This document shows, one piece after another, positions 33,091 through 43,568 of a stretch of 64,000 nucleotides of DNA; position 1 is the first letter of the stretch; the number at the start of each line of letters is the position of its first letter. The notes beneath the pieces are model-generated. The model did not search any database. It saw nothing but the letters and a program-made list of their open reading frames with translations, and was not told the DNA's origin. Source of the DNA: Cysteiniphilum marinum (GTDB lineage Bacteria; Pseudomonadota; Gammaproteobacteria; Francisellales; Francisellaceae); NCBI RefSeq assembly GCF_014857925.1, contig NZ_JACYVZ010000011.1:1-64000 (forward strand). Reading direction: 5' to 3'. A program made the translations under genes and the position numbers.

Positions 33091-34458
33091 TCATGATTTG
33101 ACTCGATCTCTCCTCGCAAGTGCACCTAACTCTTGATGCAACCCATCAAAAGCACCATTGCTCATAATGACATAATGAGTAAAACACCCTAGCTTTGATT
33201 GTTTAAAATGCTCAACAATATCGGCAACCTGATCAAATACCAGAAAGTTGTCTTTAGCATACGATGCGGCTTGCCATTGCATCACACTGTTTTGATAAAA
33301 CCAGATCTCATCAGCGATATTAAGTGCATTAATTAATGCTGATTCTTGCGCGCCCATTTTCATCGTGTTTGAGCGTGGTTCTAAAATTGCGACAACTCTT
33401 TCCTTATCTGTCGCACGTGCTTTAATCGCTTTGAGTGTTTGCGCTACCGCCGTTGGGTGATGAGCAAAATCATCATAAATGGCATAGTAATTATTTTGTG
33501 CAATGCATTCAAGGCGGCGCTTGACCCCTTTAAAAGCTTTAAAGCTCTCTGTTACTTTATCCAATGAAACACCAAGTGTTTTTAAAACCGCATACGCTGA
33601 TAGCGCGTTTTTGGCATTATGCTCACCTAATAGTGCCCAGTTAATCTTAAGTGTTTTATTGTGATCTATGATCTCAAACTGACTATAGTCTTCAATTATA
33701 GGCTTGATATCAAGCGCCTGCTCATCACCTTGAAGTGGACAACGTTCAGACCAACACCCCATCGTTAGTAGCTTATCAATATGTTTATCCGGCTTAGGAT
33801 AAATTACCATTGCTTTACCAGGTAGCAGGCGCATTAGGTGATGAAATTGGCGATAAATATCCTCCATCGAGCTAAAAATATCGGCATGATCAAACTCAAG
33901 GTTATTAATCACCAATATATCTGGATGGTAATGCATAAACTTCGAGCGCTTATCAAAAAATGCCGTATCATATTCATCGGCTTCAATCACAAAGTACTCT
34001 GAGTTTGTTAAACGTGATGACACGCCAAAGTCCTGAGTAATCCCACCAACCAGAAAGCTTGGATTTAATCCTGCATCATCCATCAGTTTAATCACCATTG
34101 AGGTAGTGGTTGTTTTGCCATGTGTTCCGGCAATCGCAATAACCTTTTTATCTTTGAGAATTTCTTGATAAAGCCACTTAGGACCCGAAAAATACTCAAG
34201 CTCACTATTTAACAAATACTCAACAATCGTCATGCCACGGCGCATTGTATTGCCAACAATCACCTGATCCGGTTTAAGTGATTCAATATCATATTCATAA
34301 CCGGATATCAGCTTAATGCCTTGAGATTCGAGGTAGCTGCTCATAGGTGGGTAAACATTTTGATCACTGCCTGTGACTTTATAACCTTTTTCACGCGCTA
34401 ATAACGCTAAAGCACCCATAAAAGTGCCACAAATACCTAATATATGAATGTGTTTCAT
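33091..34458 (-). CDS. mpl: UDP-N-acetylmuramate:L-alanyl-gamma-D-glutamyl-meso-diaminopimelate ligase
   Basis: A 455-aa Mur-ligase family enzyme that reattaches recycled murein tripeptide to UDP-MurNAc. It opens with MKHIHILGICGTFMGALALLAREKGYKVTGSDQNVYPPMS, characteristic of Mpl rather than MurC. The ATP-binding AGTHGKTTTTSM loop, FVIEADEYDTAFFDKRSKF and YDDFAHHPTAV are present. It lies three bases after hldE on the same strand, an envelope-biogenesis pair. Confidence 0.95.
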   Translation of the reverse strand: MKHIHILGICGTFMGALALLAREKGYKVTGSDQNVYPPMSSYLESQGIKLISGYEYDIESLKPDQVIVGNTMRRGMTIVEYLLNSELEYFSGPKWLYQEILKDKKVIAIAGTHGKTTTTSMVIKLMDDAGLNPSFLVGGITQDFGVSSRLTNSEYFVIEADEYDTAFFDKRSKFMHYHPDILVINNLEFDHADIFSSMEDIYRQFHHLMRLLPGKAMVIYPKPDKHIDKLLTMGCWSERCPLQGDEQALDIKPIIEDYSQFEIIDHNKTLKINWALLGEHNAKNALSAYAVLKTLGVSLDKVTESFKAFKGVKRRLECIAQNNYYAIYDDFAHHPTAVAQTLKAIKARATDKERVVAILEPRSNTMKMGAQESALINALNIADEIWFYQNSVMQWQAASYAKDNFLVFDQVADIVEHFKQSKLGCFTHYVIMSNGAFDGLHQELGALARRDRVKS

Positions 34459-34461
34459 GAT

Positions 34462-35877
34462 CTATTTTTGACTTTTTATTTTCTCAATAATTGACGTACT
34501 TGAGTGACTTGGCTTTAAGGTGATGGTCTTAACCTCGCCACCTGCGGCTAACACCTCTTTGGCACCCGCAATTTGCGCGATTTCATAATCAGCACCTTTA
34601 ACCAGAATATCCGGTAACAGCTCACTGATAATCCGCTTAGGGGTATCTTCATCAAAGGCTACCACCCAATCAACACAGCCTAATGCCGCAAGCACTTCCA
34701 TGCGCGATTGCAAATTAACATATGGTCGAGATTCACCCTTTAAGCGCTTAACCGACTCATCGGTATTGACAGCGACAATCAAGCGATCACCCAAAGCGCG
34801 CGCTTTTTGCAGGTATTCAACGTGTCCGGCATGCAAAATGTCAAAGCAGCCATTGGTCATAACAACTTTTTCACCTTGAAGATGGACTTCGCTCATTGCT
34901 TTTTTAAGCTCAGTTTGACTTAAAATCCCTTTGTGCACTATAGCCTGTGCATGGAGTGAATCATGCAATTCTTGGGCATTTAGTGTTGCCGTGCCGACCT
35001 TACCAACGACAACGCCTGCAGCAGCATTCGCCAGACGCATCGCTGAGATATAATCATAACCACATGAAACTGCCATTGCCATCACGGCAATGACGGTGTC
35101 ACCTGCACCTGTCACATCAAAAACTTCTTTGGCAACAGTAGGAATCGTGGTTACCTCACCACTTTTTAATATCAAAGTCATCCCTTCTTCACTACGAGTA
35201 ATTAACAGTCCACCTAAATGGCAGTTTGCTATTAACTGATGTGCTTTCGCAATTAACTCATCTTCAGTGTGACACTTGCCAACAACTGCTTCAAATTCCT
35301 TGCGGTTAGGTGTTATTAAAGTCGCACCTTGATAAATACTAAAGTCATTCCCTTTAGGATCAACTAATGTTGCAACCTTTTGCTTATTCGCAAGCTTTAT
35401 GAGTTTTTGCACATCGTGCAATGTCCCCTTACCATAATCGGATAATACCATCACATTATAGCGTTGAAGCACTGCCTCAACATTGTTAAAAAGCACACCT
35501 TCATCAACTTGCGCAAAACCTTCTTCAAAATCAAGGCGCAAAAGTTGCTGTTTTTGCGATAGAACGCGCAACTTCGTAATCGTTGGCAAATGTGTTTCAA
35601 TCAAATGACTATGAATTGATTGATCCGCTAAAAAGTTTTTTAAAATATGTGCTGGTTCATCCTGCCCAACCATCGCACATATTCCTGCCTCTCCTGCGAG
35701 GGATGTAATATTTAAAGCGACGTTACCTGCCCCTCCTGCGCGATCTTGGATATTTTTAACATGTACCACAGGAACCGGTGCTTCAGGTGAAATGCGCTCG
35801 GTTGAACCGTAGTAATAACGATCTAACATCACATCACCCACAACTAAAACGCGTGCTTTTTGTAAATTACTTTGCAT
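34462..35877 (-). CDS. hldE: bifunctional D-beta-D-heptose 7-phosphate kinase / heptose 1-phosphate adenylyltransferase
   Basis: A 471-aa fusion (E. coli 477 aa) for ADP-heptose synthesis, precursor of the LPS inner core. The ribokinase-like N-terminal domain has VVGDVMLDRYYYGSTERISPEAPVPV, GGAGNVALN and DVTGAGDTV. The cytidylyltransferase-like C-terminal domain has MTNGCFDILHAGHVEYLQKA and VKGADYE. The start at 35877 is chosen by family alignment; the frame is open 12 codons more. mpl follows after three bases. Confidence 0.95.
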   Translation of the reverse strand: MQSNLQKARVLVVGDVMLDRYYYGSTERISPEAPVPVVHVKNIQDRAGGAGNVALNITSLAGEAGICAMVGQDEPAHILKNFLADQSIHSHLIETHLPTITKLRVLSQKQQLLRLDFEEGFAQVDEGVLFNNVEAVLQRYNVMVLSDYGKGTLHDVQKLIKLANKQKVATLVDPKGNDFSIYQGATLITPNRKEFEAVVGKCHTEDELIAKAHQLIANCHLGGLLITRSEEGMTLILKSGEVTTIPTVAKEVFDVTGAGDTVIAVMAMAVSCGYDYISAMRLANAAAGVVVGKVGTATLNAQELHDSLHAQAIVHKGILSQTELKKAMSEVHLQGEKVVMTNGCFDILHAGHVEYLQKARALGDRLIVAVNTDESVKRLKGESRPYVNLQSRMEVLAALGCVDWVVAFDEDTPKRIISELLPDILVKGADYEIAQIAGAKEVLAAGGEVKTITLKPSHSSTSIIEKIKSQK

Positions 35878-36082
35878 TATTTGTCTTATTAACCCTGATA
35901 AGAATAGGCACAATACTACACTAAAGCTTAATAAAATTACAGTTTGTCGTTAGTGGTATTTGTAAGATAAATAAAAGGTTGAAATGCTCAATCATATCTG
36001 ACAAAAATCGCGTTTAAAAAATAGGCGACTGTCCGGTCGGGTCTAAACTTCTACATACGCAGCATGTTTAACAAAATATAAT

Positions 36083-36109
36083 AATCAATCTTATATCCTA
36101 AGATTGATT
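36083..36109. promoter_or_regulatory. perfect 11-bp hairpin in the hldE/rpn divergent spacer
   Basis: AATCAATCTTA and TAAGATTGATT are separated by five bases. No T-run follows on the plus strand, so it is not an obvious terminator. It lies about 100 bases upstream of the Rpn gene and could be a regulatory or recombination-related palindrome. Confidence 0.3.
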
Positions 36110-36211
36110 AGCGCCTATAACCTTATCTATTTTTTATGATTACACTCCTTATCCGTGATAGTATTATATTCATTATAATTGATCGATTACATAATCATTA
36201 AGGCAAGCCTT

Positions 36212-37156
36212 ATGGGTGCTCATGACCTACAATTTCGTAAAGCTTTCTCAGATCCAAATATGTTTAAAGTGGCATGTGAAATTTATTTGCCCGAGGACAT
36301 TAAAAAGAAGCTTAATTTCTCAACTCTGAAATTAAGACAAATGAGTGGCGCGTTTATTCGCAACCTTATCATACTGCAATACAATATTGATCCTGATAAA
36401 GATGCAAAGCTATTTGAGCAGTTAAAGGAAGAAATCGGCGATATCGTGTATAGTTGCGAAACATATGACGATGCCGAAGTATTGTTAATTGCCCATAGTG
36501 AGCATCAAAGCACACCAGATAAACATTATCCTTTGCGTAATGCATTATATGATATATCAGCGCTTAAAGATTTTGTTGAAACTGAAAAACCAGACAAATA
36601 CCCTTTAGTTGTAAGTTTTCTTGCATATCATGGTAAGCCTTCACCATACCCTTACACAACTGATATTATTGAAAACTTTGAGCATCAGGAATTAGCGCAA
36701 AAGTATTTTCTAAAGCCGGTTTTGATCGATTATCGGCAATCAGCTGATGAAGAGCTGTTGGAGCATGGTGAGATCTCTGGGCTTGAAATTGCTTTAAAGC
36801 ATACCTTTGATGAACAGGTTGATGATAGTGTCATCAAAAACTTAATGCATGGATTGCAAAAATGCACTAGAATCGAATTAAGACGTGACTGGTGGATGTA
36901 TGCATTGCGATCATGGGAAACATCTGCAGACACGATGATTAAAGAGTATAAAGAGACCTTAAATGAAGAGGAAATTTTTGTCATGACAGCAGCACAACAA
37001 CTCGTAGAACGAGGTGAATTAAAAGGCAAAAAAGATACAGCGCGTACTATGCTTAATAAAGGCTTAGATGCAAGGTTAGTTACCGAGTGCACAGGGCTTG
37101 AGCTTGATACTATATTGAAATTAAGAAATGAAATAGACAGTAAGACTCAACACTAA
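36212..37156 (+). CDS. Rpn family recombination-promoting nuclease/putative transposase (YhgA-like)
   Basis: A 314-aa member of the transposase_31/Rpn family. It has HDLQFRKAFSDPNMFKVACEIYLPEDIKKKL, LRQMSGAFIRNL, the EHQS motif within LIAHSEHQSTPDKHYPLR and the VSFLAYHGKPSPYPY segment. Rpn proteins are PD-(D/E)xK-type nucleases that promote RecA-independent recombination. The usual LIEHQS reads IAHSEHQS here. The start at 36212 is chosen because AAGG lies eight bases upstream; the frame reaches a TTG at 36179. No terminal repeats were seen at its borders. Confidence 0.85.
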   Translation: MGAHDLQFRKAFSDPNMFKVACEIYLPEDIKKKLNFSTLKLRQMSGAFIRNLIILQYNIDPDKDAKLFEQLKEEIGDIVYSCETYDDAEVLLIAHSEHQSTPDKHYPLRNALYDISALKDFVETEKPDKYPLVVSFLAYHGKPSPYPYTTDIIENFEHQELAQKYFLKPVLIDYRQSADEELLEHGEISGLEIALKHTFDEQVDDSVIKNLMHGLQKCTRIELRRDWWMYALRSWETSADTMIKEYKETLNEEEIFVMTAAQQLVERGELKGKKDTARTMLNKGLDARLVTECTGLELDTILKLRNEIDSKTQH

Positions 37157-37643
37157 ATTACCATTTTTTAACCACAATCGTGGTCGCAAAACAGGAAATC
37201 ACTGTTCTGCTTATTTAAACAGTACTGCACATAATTCTAGGTAATATATTTTCAATCAAACTTATATAATATAGCTTTGTACGTTAGTCAGGTTATTATG
37301 TTTAGCAAATAAAAAGAAAATTAAGACACGAAATAAATCAGGGGGATGTAGTGTCATAGATTGAAAAGCGTAAATTCCTTGTTTACTTAACAAGTTATAC
37401 TTTATCATATGATGAATTTGTAGACTGTTTAGAATATCTAGCTAAAGCCAATAGATACCTTGCTTTAATATAAAATCACATTGTTTTTTTAACCATTTTT
37501 TCCAGAGAATAGCGACTAAAATTAATCAGTTCGAGATAAAGTTAGTTAACGATGCTAGAACCTTTATATGTAAAGGCTTTTAGATCGATCATCCTATGAA
37601 ATATTGACAAACTTCACTCTATGACACCATGCCCTCATAAAGG
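37157..37643. other. 487-base gap with a possible degenerate coding remnant
   Basis: No intact gene is visible. On the plus strand a 37-codon stretch at 37360-37473 (IEKRKFLVYLTSY...LEYLAKANRYLALI, stop TAA) has coding-like composition. A TAG precedes it in frame, and upstream of that the same frame stays open for about 15 codons (IKRKLRHEINQGDVVS). It may be the end of a decayed gene near the Rpn element. The rest is AT-rich and featureless. Confidence 0.25.
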
Positions 37644-40600
37644 TTAATGAGAGCGCGCCAAATCGCTTAAGCTTCTAAAGGCGATATTGACTGATTCAAA
37701 GTTTGGTTCATCTGTACGCATATCTTCAATAAGTCCATTCCAGCGCGCTAAATAACTGCTGTTGGTACTCAACCAATACTCGACTTTGTCATTGACGTCA
37801 TCGATATCTTTGGTAAATTCAATGACACGTCTGACCAAGCGGTATTGCAATTTATCAAGATCGTCACGTAAGGCCGATGTTGATAACGTACCCCAGTATG
37901 ACTGCTTACCACCTAAGTGATTAATGCAACTTCTAAACCAAGACAACCATAGCTTTTGATTAAGCAGTATAGCAATCTTTTCAAATGATTTACTTTCTTT
38001 GGAGACCTCAATACTATGTGCTAAGTCCATCACAGATGTTGCCATCTTAAATGATAACACCTGATCAACAATTGTTTTTGGCACACCAGCATTAATTAAA
38101 GCTGTCGCTTTATCTTCAATTTTTTGCTTCTCTGATGGAATTAAAAGTCTTGGAAATACCTTTAATGCACTAGGCGCTGTATGTCGATACTTAGCAATCA
38201 CCTCAGCAATTGGAAAACCTTTAGGTTCATTACGTAAAATCCAGCGACAATTACGACGCACGAATCTGAATAAGATCTGTAAACATTTCTGAATGCTTTC
38301 AGCGCTTACTTGCCCGCTTAATTTCTCCGCCTTTTGCCATAGCTTATCCAAAGAGAAAATCTCAACCACAGCAATAAACGCTTTGATAATATCAGCAACT
38401 GACGCCCCTGTTTCATCGTATAGACGCTGAATAAAAGTAACGCCCATATGCAACGTAACCGCGTTAGTGATCTGTGTGGCGATAATCTCACGCTTTAGTT
38501 TGTGCCCTTGCATTAAATCCGCGTATTTCTCACGTAACACTGTTGGAAACTCCCACAATAAGAAAAAGTTAAAGTGAGGATCATCTGGTAAGTCAGATTT
38601 CAAGATCTGCTGTTTAATCATCGTTTTGGTATACGCCATAATCACAGAAAACTCTGGTGCTGTTAGGCTTTTGCCCGATAACGCACGTGATTGTAGCATC
38701 TTATCGGTTGGTAAATACTCAACTTCACGATCAAGCTGCATCTTACGCTCAAGCTCACGCATCAAACGTGCATATGATTCGACAAAATAGCGCTCTTGTG
38801 ACTGCAACTCATTAGCAATCGTGCGGTTTTGACCATAGTTATTTTGTAACACCAAATGCGCGACATCATCCGACATCTCAGCCAATAATTTATTGCGGCT
38901 ACTTTCGGATAACTCACCATTTTCAATCGCCATATTCAGTAGAATTTTGATGTTTACCTCATGATCTGAACAGTCAACACCCGCGGCATTATCAATCGCA
39001 TCAGTATTGATTGAGCCACCTTTTAAGGCATATTCAATACGCCCTAACTGCGTGCAACCTAAGTTACCACCTTCACCAACAACCAAGCAGTTTAAATCAC
39101 GCCCATTAATGCGCACTGGATCATTGGCACGATCACCAACGGCTTCATTACTTTCAGTATGCGCTTTGACATAAGTGCCAATGCCACCATTCCACAGTAA
39201 TTCATAATCTGCTTTCAATAATAACTGAATTAATTTGTTTGGTTCCAATTCATTCGCATTAGTCTTCAACAGTGCCTTCATTTCAGGACTTAATTGAATG
39301 CTCTTAGAGTGACGGCTAAATATACCGCCACCTTGTGAGATAAGCTTTTGATTGTAATCTTCCCAGCTTGAACGCGGTAAATCAAACATGCGTTTTCTTT
39401 CTTTATAGCTTGAAGCGGCATCTGGGTTTGGATCAATAAAGATATGCATATGGTTAAATGCACCCACTAAGCGAATATGTTTGGATAGTAGCATACCATT
39501 ACCAAATACATCACCCGCCATATCTCCTATACCTACGACCGTAAAGTCTTCAGTTTGGGTATCTTTACCTCTTTCTCTGAAGTGACGTTTCACTGATTCC
39601 CAAGCACCGCGAGCGGTAATACCCATCTTCTTGTGATCATAACCATTAGAACCACCTGAAGCAAAGGCATCTCCTAACCAAAAATCATACTCCATCGCCA
39701 CACTATTAGCGATATCAGAGAAGGTGGCCGTACCTTTATCTGCCGCAACCACTAAATACGGATCATCTTCATCATAGCAAACGACATTTTGCGGTTTAAT
39801 GATTTCATTATTTTTAATGTTATCGGTAATATCTAACAATGAGCCAATAAACATGCGATAGCAGCTAATCGCTTCTTCCATCACCGCTTCACGCCCTTCT
39901 AGAATGGGCAATCTTTTTGGTAAAAAGCCACCTTTTGCACCCAATGGCACAATAACCGCATTTTTAACTTGCTGTGCTTTAACTAATCCTAATACTTCGG
40001 TACGGTAATCTTCTTTCCTGTCTGACCATCTTAGACCACCACGCGCGACTTTAGCACCACGCAAGTGAACCCCTTCCACACGTGGCGAATACATGAAGAT
40101 CTCAAACATTGGCACAGGTTTTGGCATTTCGGAGATTTTTGATGGAATCAACTTAAATGAGATATATTCCTTATGCTGATTATTCGCATCTTTTTGATAA
40201 AAGTTCGTTCTTTGTGTTGCTTCAATCGCCTCTTGTAAACGACGTAATAGCTTATCTTGATCAAGGCTTGCAACATTAATGAGTTTTGCAGCCAATATCT
40301 CGCGAACATCTTTTGCTATAGCATCACGCTTTTTTTGTTCATAAACAGGGTTAAAGCGTGCATCAAATAACGACACCATCAAGCGAACGATCTGGGCATA
40401 CTCGATATAAGTATCTTCAATATACTGCTGGCTCAAACGCACACCAATCTGTATCAGATAACGCGTATAAGCGCGCACAATCGCCACTTCACGCCAATCA
40501 AGACCCGCATAAACAATAAGTGAATTAAATCGATCATTCTCAGCAACACCTGACCAAGTAACCGCAAAAGCTTCTTTTAATTTATCAGTTACTTCAGCAA

Positions 40601-42482
40601 TTTCAACGGGCTTACTGGTCAATAAGGCAAAATCCGATAACCAAACAAAGCCACCAGATTTAGGCTTAATCTTATAAGGACGCTCTTCAGCTACGGATAA
40701 ACCAAAGTTTTCTAAAATCGGCATGACCTGACTTAATTGTACTGCCTGATCTTTTAAAAATAATTTAAAGTGCAAACGGTCACCAGATTCTTCAAGCACT
40801 TGATACAAACTCATCGATAAGCGATTTTTGCGTGCCTGTTCAAAATGCACAATATCAGACACTGCTTTACGTGGAATATAATCATCCTTATAAGCTGAAG
40901 AAAAGGCTTGTGCATATTCTTGGGCATAAGATCGCCCTTTGTTTTCGCCAAACTCTTCAATTAAATCATCAAATAGGTAATCGCTCCATTGGCGCTCAAC
41001 ACTCTTGATTTTATCTTCCAGTAATTCTAAATCAACCTGCTCTACTGGCTCGTTACCATCAAGATAAACCGTAAAGTCAATTCGGCACAATACACTTTCT
41101 AAGAAGTTTGTTTTAAAAGTCGTGCGTTGACCATTTAATGTTTTTAACAAAATACGCTCAACACGTTCTCTGACCTCTGAGTTATAACGATCTCTTGGCA
41201 TGTATAACATACAGAAATAATAACGGCTAAACTGATCCTTGCGTACAAACAACTTCATGACTTGACGTTCGCGAATATGATAAATACCAAGAGCCGTGTT
41301 AAACAACTCTTCATCTGAGCTTAAAAACAACTCATCACGCGGATAGGTATCGATAATATTACTTAACGCCTTATAAGCATGACCAAACTGCCTAAAGCCC
41401 GATTGCTTTAACACCATTTCTTTACGCAAACGCAAAAAGGGAATATGTTGCGGTGATGAATGATATGCCGTTGATGTATACAGACCAAGTAAGCGTTTAT
41501 AACCGGTGATTTCACCTTTTTTGTTATAAATTGCCACTGAAATAATGTCCATATACGCAGGGCGATGAATCGGAGAAACCTCATCAGATTTAGCAACCGT
41601 TAAAATAGCATCAACATTCTTATTGATATTTAGATTCTTCTCATAGATATCATTTAATGCGGTAATATAATCATCATTGACTGAAAACAAACCCAGTGCC
41701 GAAGGTTTCTCAGCAACAAATACCTTTTCACCTTTTACCGTTTTTGCATTAAATGCACAATAGCCCAAAAAGATAAAATGATCTTTCTTTAAGAACTCTA
41801 AAAAGTCGATTGCTTCTTCATAGTAGTTTTGCGCGACTTTATCTTTAGGTTGATGCACCTCTTTGATCATCGTTTGCAACTCTGCCTTCATTGGCTCGAA
41901 ATCGCGAACAATTGCTTGAAGTTTTTCATAGTTTTCAGCAATTTTTTGCTCAATCGCCTTAAGTGTAACTTTATCGTCTGTTTGACGATCCACTTCCATG
42001 ATGACCAAACAGGTTTTATCCTTATTGACCACACTCTTATCATCTGCCACATTATCCGTCAATGCGACCAAATCGCCTTTGGCATCACGCTTTAAGTCAA
42101 TACCACCAATATTCATCATAAAATGAATACCAAGGCCCATGGATGACATCAACATCATTAACGTATCTACGATAAATGGAGAATCCTGACAACTTAGCTC
42201 GATAACCGTATGACGTGACACCCAGCCATTTTGCTCATATACTGGGTTATATGCACGAATCAGTGCCTTTCCTTCGGGATTTTTGTAGATAAATTTCCAA
42301 AAAGAAATAATCGAACCATATAAATCTAATAGCTCACGCTGATGAAGCTCATCTTCTGATATCACGCGTATATAAGCTTTTAATAGGGATTCGAGTACTG
42401 AGGCATCCTGCGTTGAAAATTTCTCATTGAACATGCTTGTTAACTTCTGAATAACCGCTTGCGTTCTCTCGTTGTAGTGCAT
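37644..42482 (-). CDS. gdhB: NAD-specific glutamate dehydrogenase, large (about 180 kDa) type
   Basis: A 1,612-aa enzyme oxidatively deaminating glutamate to 2-oxoglutarate. Regulatory N-terminal region with ACT-like segments (HTVIELSCQDSPFIVDTLMMLM at about 100). The catalytic core near the middle has RGAKVARGGLRWSDR, KAQQVKNAVIVPLGAKGGF and ASGGSNGYDHKKMGITARGAWESVKRHFRE. Also DFTVVGIGDMAGDVFGNGML and VGEGGNLGCTQ. Length fits the class found in Pseudomonas and relatives. The start at 42482 is favoured by AGTAGGTTAAAA; the frame extends 12 codons upstream without a ribosome binding site. Confidence 0.94.
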   Translation of the reverse strand: MHYNERTQAVIQKLTSMFNEKFSTQDASVLESLLKAYIRVISEDELHQRELLDLYGSIISFWKFIYKNPEGKALIRAYNPVYEQNGWVSRHTVIELSCQDSPFIVDTLMMLMSSMGLGIHFMMNIGGIDLKRDAKGDLVALTDNVADDKSVVNKDKTCLVIMEVDRQTDDKVTLKAIEQKIAENYEKLQAIVRDFEPMKAELQTMIKEVHQPKDKVAQNYYEEAIDFLEFLKKDHFIFLGYCAFNAKTVKGEKVFVAEKPSALGLFSVNDDYITALNDIYEKNLNINKNVDAILTVAKSDEVSPIHRPAYMDIISVAIYNKKGEITGYKRLLGLYTSTAYHSSPQHIPFLRLRKEMVLKQSGFRQFGHAYKALSNIIDTYPRDELFLSSDEELFNTALGIYHIRERQVMKLFVRKDQFSRYYFCMLYMPRDRYNSEVRERVERILLKTLNGQRTTFKTNFLESVLCRIDFTVYLDGNEPVEQVDLELLEDKIKSVERQWSDYLFDDLIEEFGENKGRSYAQEYAQAFSSAYKDDYIPRKAVSDIVHFEQARKNRLSMSLYQVLEESGDRLHFKLFLKDQAVQLSQVMPILENFGLSVAEERPYKIKPKSGGFVWLSDFALLTSKPVEIAEVTDKLKEAFAVTWSGVAENDRFNSLIVYAGLDWREVAIVRAYTRYLIQIGVRLSQQYIEDTYIEYAQIVRLMVSLFDARFNPVYEQKKRDAIAKDVREILAAKLINVASLDQDKLLRRLQEAIEATQRTNFYQKDANNQHKEYISFKLIPSKISEMPKPVPMFEIFMYSPRVEGVHLRGAKVARGGLRWSDRKEDYRTEVLGLVKAQQVKNAVIVPLGAKGGFLPKRLPILEGREAVMEEAISCYRMFIGSLLDITDNIKNNEIIKPQNVVCYDEDDPYLVVAADKGTATFSDIANSVAMEYDFWLGDAFASGGSNGYDHKKMGITARGAWESVKRHFRERGKDTQTEDFTVVGIGDMAGDVFGNGMLLSKHIRLVGAFNHMHIFIDPNPDAASSYKERKRMFDLPRSSWEDYNQKLISQGGGIFSRHSKSIQLSPEMKALLKTNANELEPNKLIQLLLKADYELLWNGGIGTYVKAHTESNEAVGDRANDPVRINGRDLNCLVVGEGGNLGCTQLGRIEYALKGGSINTDAIDNAAGVDCSDHEVNIKILLNMAIENGELSESSRNKLLAEMSDDVAHLVLQNNYGQNRTIANELQSQERYFVESYARLMRELERKMQLDREVEYLPTDKMLQSRALSGKSLTAPEFSVIMAYTKTMIKQQILKSDLPDDPHFNFFLLWEFPTVLREKYADLMQGHKLKREIIATQITNAVTLHMGVTFIQRLYDETGASVADIIKAFIAVVEIFSLDKLWQKAEKLSGQVSAESIQKCLQILFRFVRRNCRWILRNEPKGFPIAEVIAKYRHTAPSALKVFPRLLIPSEKQKIEDKATALINAGVPKTIVDQVLSFKMATSVMDLAHSIEVSKESKSFEKIAILLNQKLWLSWFRSCINHLGGKQSYWGTLSTSALRDDLDKLQYRLVRRVIEFTKDIDDVNDKVEYWLSTNSSYLARWNGLIEDMRTDEPNFESVNIAFRSLSDLARSH

Positions 42483-42653
42483 TTTTAACCTACTGTTTTG
42501 TTTTGACAAAATACGCATGCATGATAAGCCAGTTTTGCCTGTCCCTCAACAGTAAGTTCTGCCTAAAATAGAGTTTTTTTACCTATCTGTTGTATATTTT
42601 AAATTTACTTGACTGTTAGGGAAAACTCAGGGTAATGACACGCTCAATACAGG

Positions 42654-43382
42654 TTAACTATAATATTTCTCCAAATCATCGGCACCACCGATATGCTGAC
42701 CATCAATATAAATTTGCGGTACAGTTTGGCGATTAGTTAACGCCTTGACGGTGCGCATTGAAGCGCCATGCCCCAACACGACTTCTTCATAGCCTTGATT
42801 ATGATCATTAAGTAGCTTTTTGGCACGTTTACAATGTGGACACCCTAGCTTAGTAAAAATGGTTACTTCTTTCGGCAATTGCGCATTAGGTGCAACAAAC
42901 TTAAGCATCGTATCCGCATCAGAGACTTCAAACGGGTCACCTGCCTTATTTGGCTCAATAAACATCTTGGCAATCACGCCATCTTTTACAAGCATTGAAT
43001 AACGCCATGAGCGCTTACCAAAACCTAAAGCCTCTTTATCAACCAACAGTCCCATTTTCTCGGTAAATTCACCATTGCCATCAGGGATAAACTCGATATT
43101 CTCGGCCTTTTGTTCTTTTTTCCATGCATTCATCACAAAGGTATCATTGACTGACATACAAACAATGCGATCAATACCATGCTCTTTAAATACTGGAAAC
43201 AGCTCATCAAAACGCGGTACATGTGCTGATGAGCACGTTGGAGTGAAAGCACCTGGTAATGAGAACACAATAACATTTTTACCTTTAAAAATATCATCGC
43301 TTGTCACATCCTGCCACTGACCATTTTGCATGGTTTTAAACGTAACATTGGGTACTTGTTGATTTTCTAAATTTGGGAACAT
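42654..43382 (-). CDS. peroxiredoxin 5-glutaredoxin fusion protein
   Basis: A 242-aa hybrid. Residues about 1-165 form a Prx5/AhpE-like peroxiredoxin with the peroxidatic Cys in SLPGAFTPTCSSAHVPRF. Residues about 170-242 form a glutaredoxin with the CPHC active site in FTKLGCPHCKRAKKLL and TVPQIYIDGQHIGGADDL. The fused glutaredoxin reduces the peroxiredoxin with glutathione, giving a self-contained peroxidase as described for Haemophilus. A 51-aa secreted peptide gene lies 30 bases upstream on the same strand and may be cotranscribed. Confidence 0.94.
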   Translation of the reverse strand: MFPNLENQQVPNVTFKTMQNGQWQDVTSDDIFKGKNVIVFSLPGAFTPTCSSAHVPRFDELFPVFKEHGIDRIVCMSVNDTFVMNAWKKEQKAENIEFIPDGNGEFTEKMGLLVDKEALGFGKRSWRYSMLVKDGVIAKMFIEPNKAGDPFEVSDADTMLKFVAPNAQLPKEVTIFTKLGCPHCKRAKKLLNDHNQGYEEVVLGHGASMRTVKALTNRQTVPQIYIDGQHIGGADDLEKYYS

Positions 43383-43412
43383 TTATTGACTCCTGTTTTA
43401 TTGATTTTTTCG

Positions 43413-43568
43413 TTATTGGTTAATGTTAATTGATGCATTTAGACTATGTATTTGTGTCTTATGCACTTGTTTTGCCATTGTAGATGTTGCATAAAAATCT
43501 GTACCTGCTAACGCAAGATTACTACCTAACAACATAACACTGATTGCGATGCTTATGCTCTTTTTCAT
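43413..43568 (-). CDS. 51-aa secreted peptide
   Basis: ATG at 43568-43566 follows AGGGAAGATAAGT. The product starts with a textbook signal peptide (MKKSISIAISVMLLGSNLALA, cut before GTDF), leaving a mature peptide of about 30 residues rich in Ser, Thr, Asn, Gln and His and without cysteine. Stop TAA at 43415-43413. It is too short for routine ORF calling. No family is recognised. It lies 30 bases upstream of the peroxiredoxin-glutaredoxin gene, so it may mark an operon or carry a small leader-like role. Confidence 0.6.
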   Translation of the reverse strand: MKKSISIAISVMLLGSNLALAGTDFYATSTMAKQVHKTQIHSLNASININQ

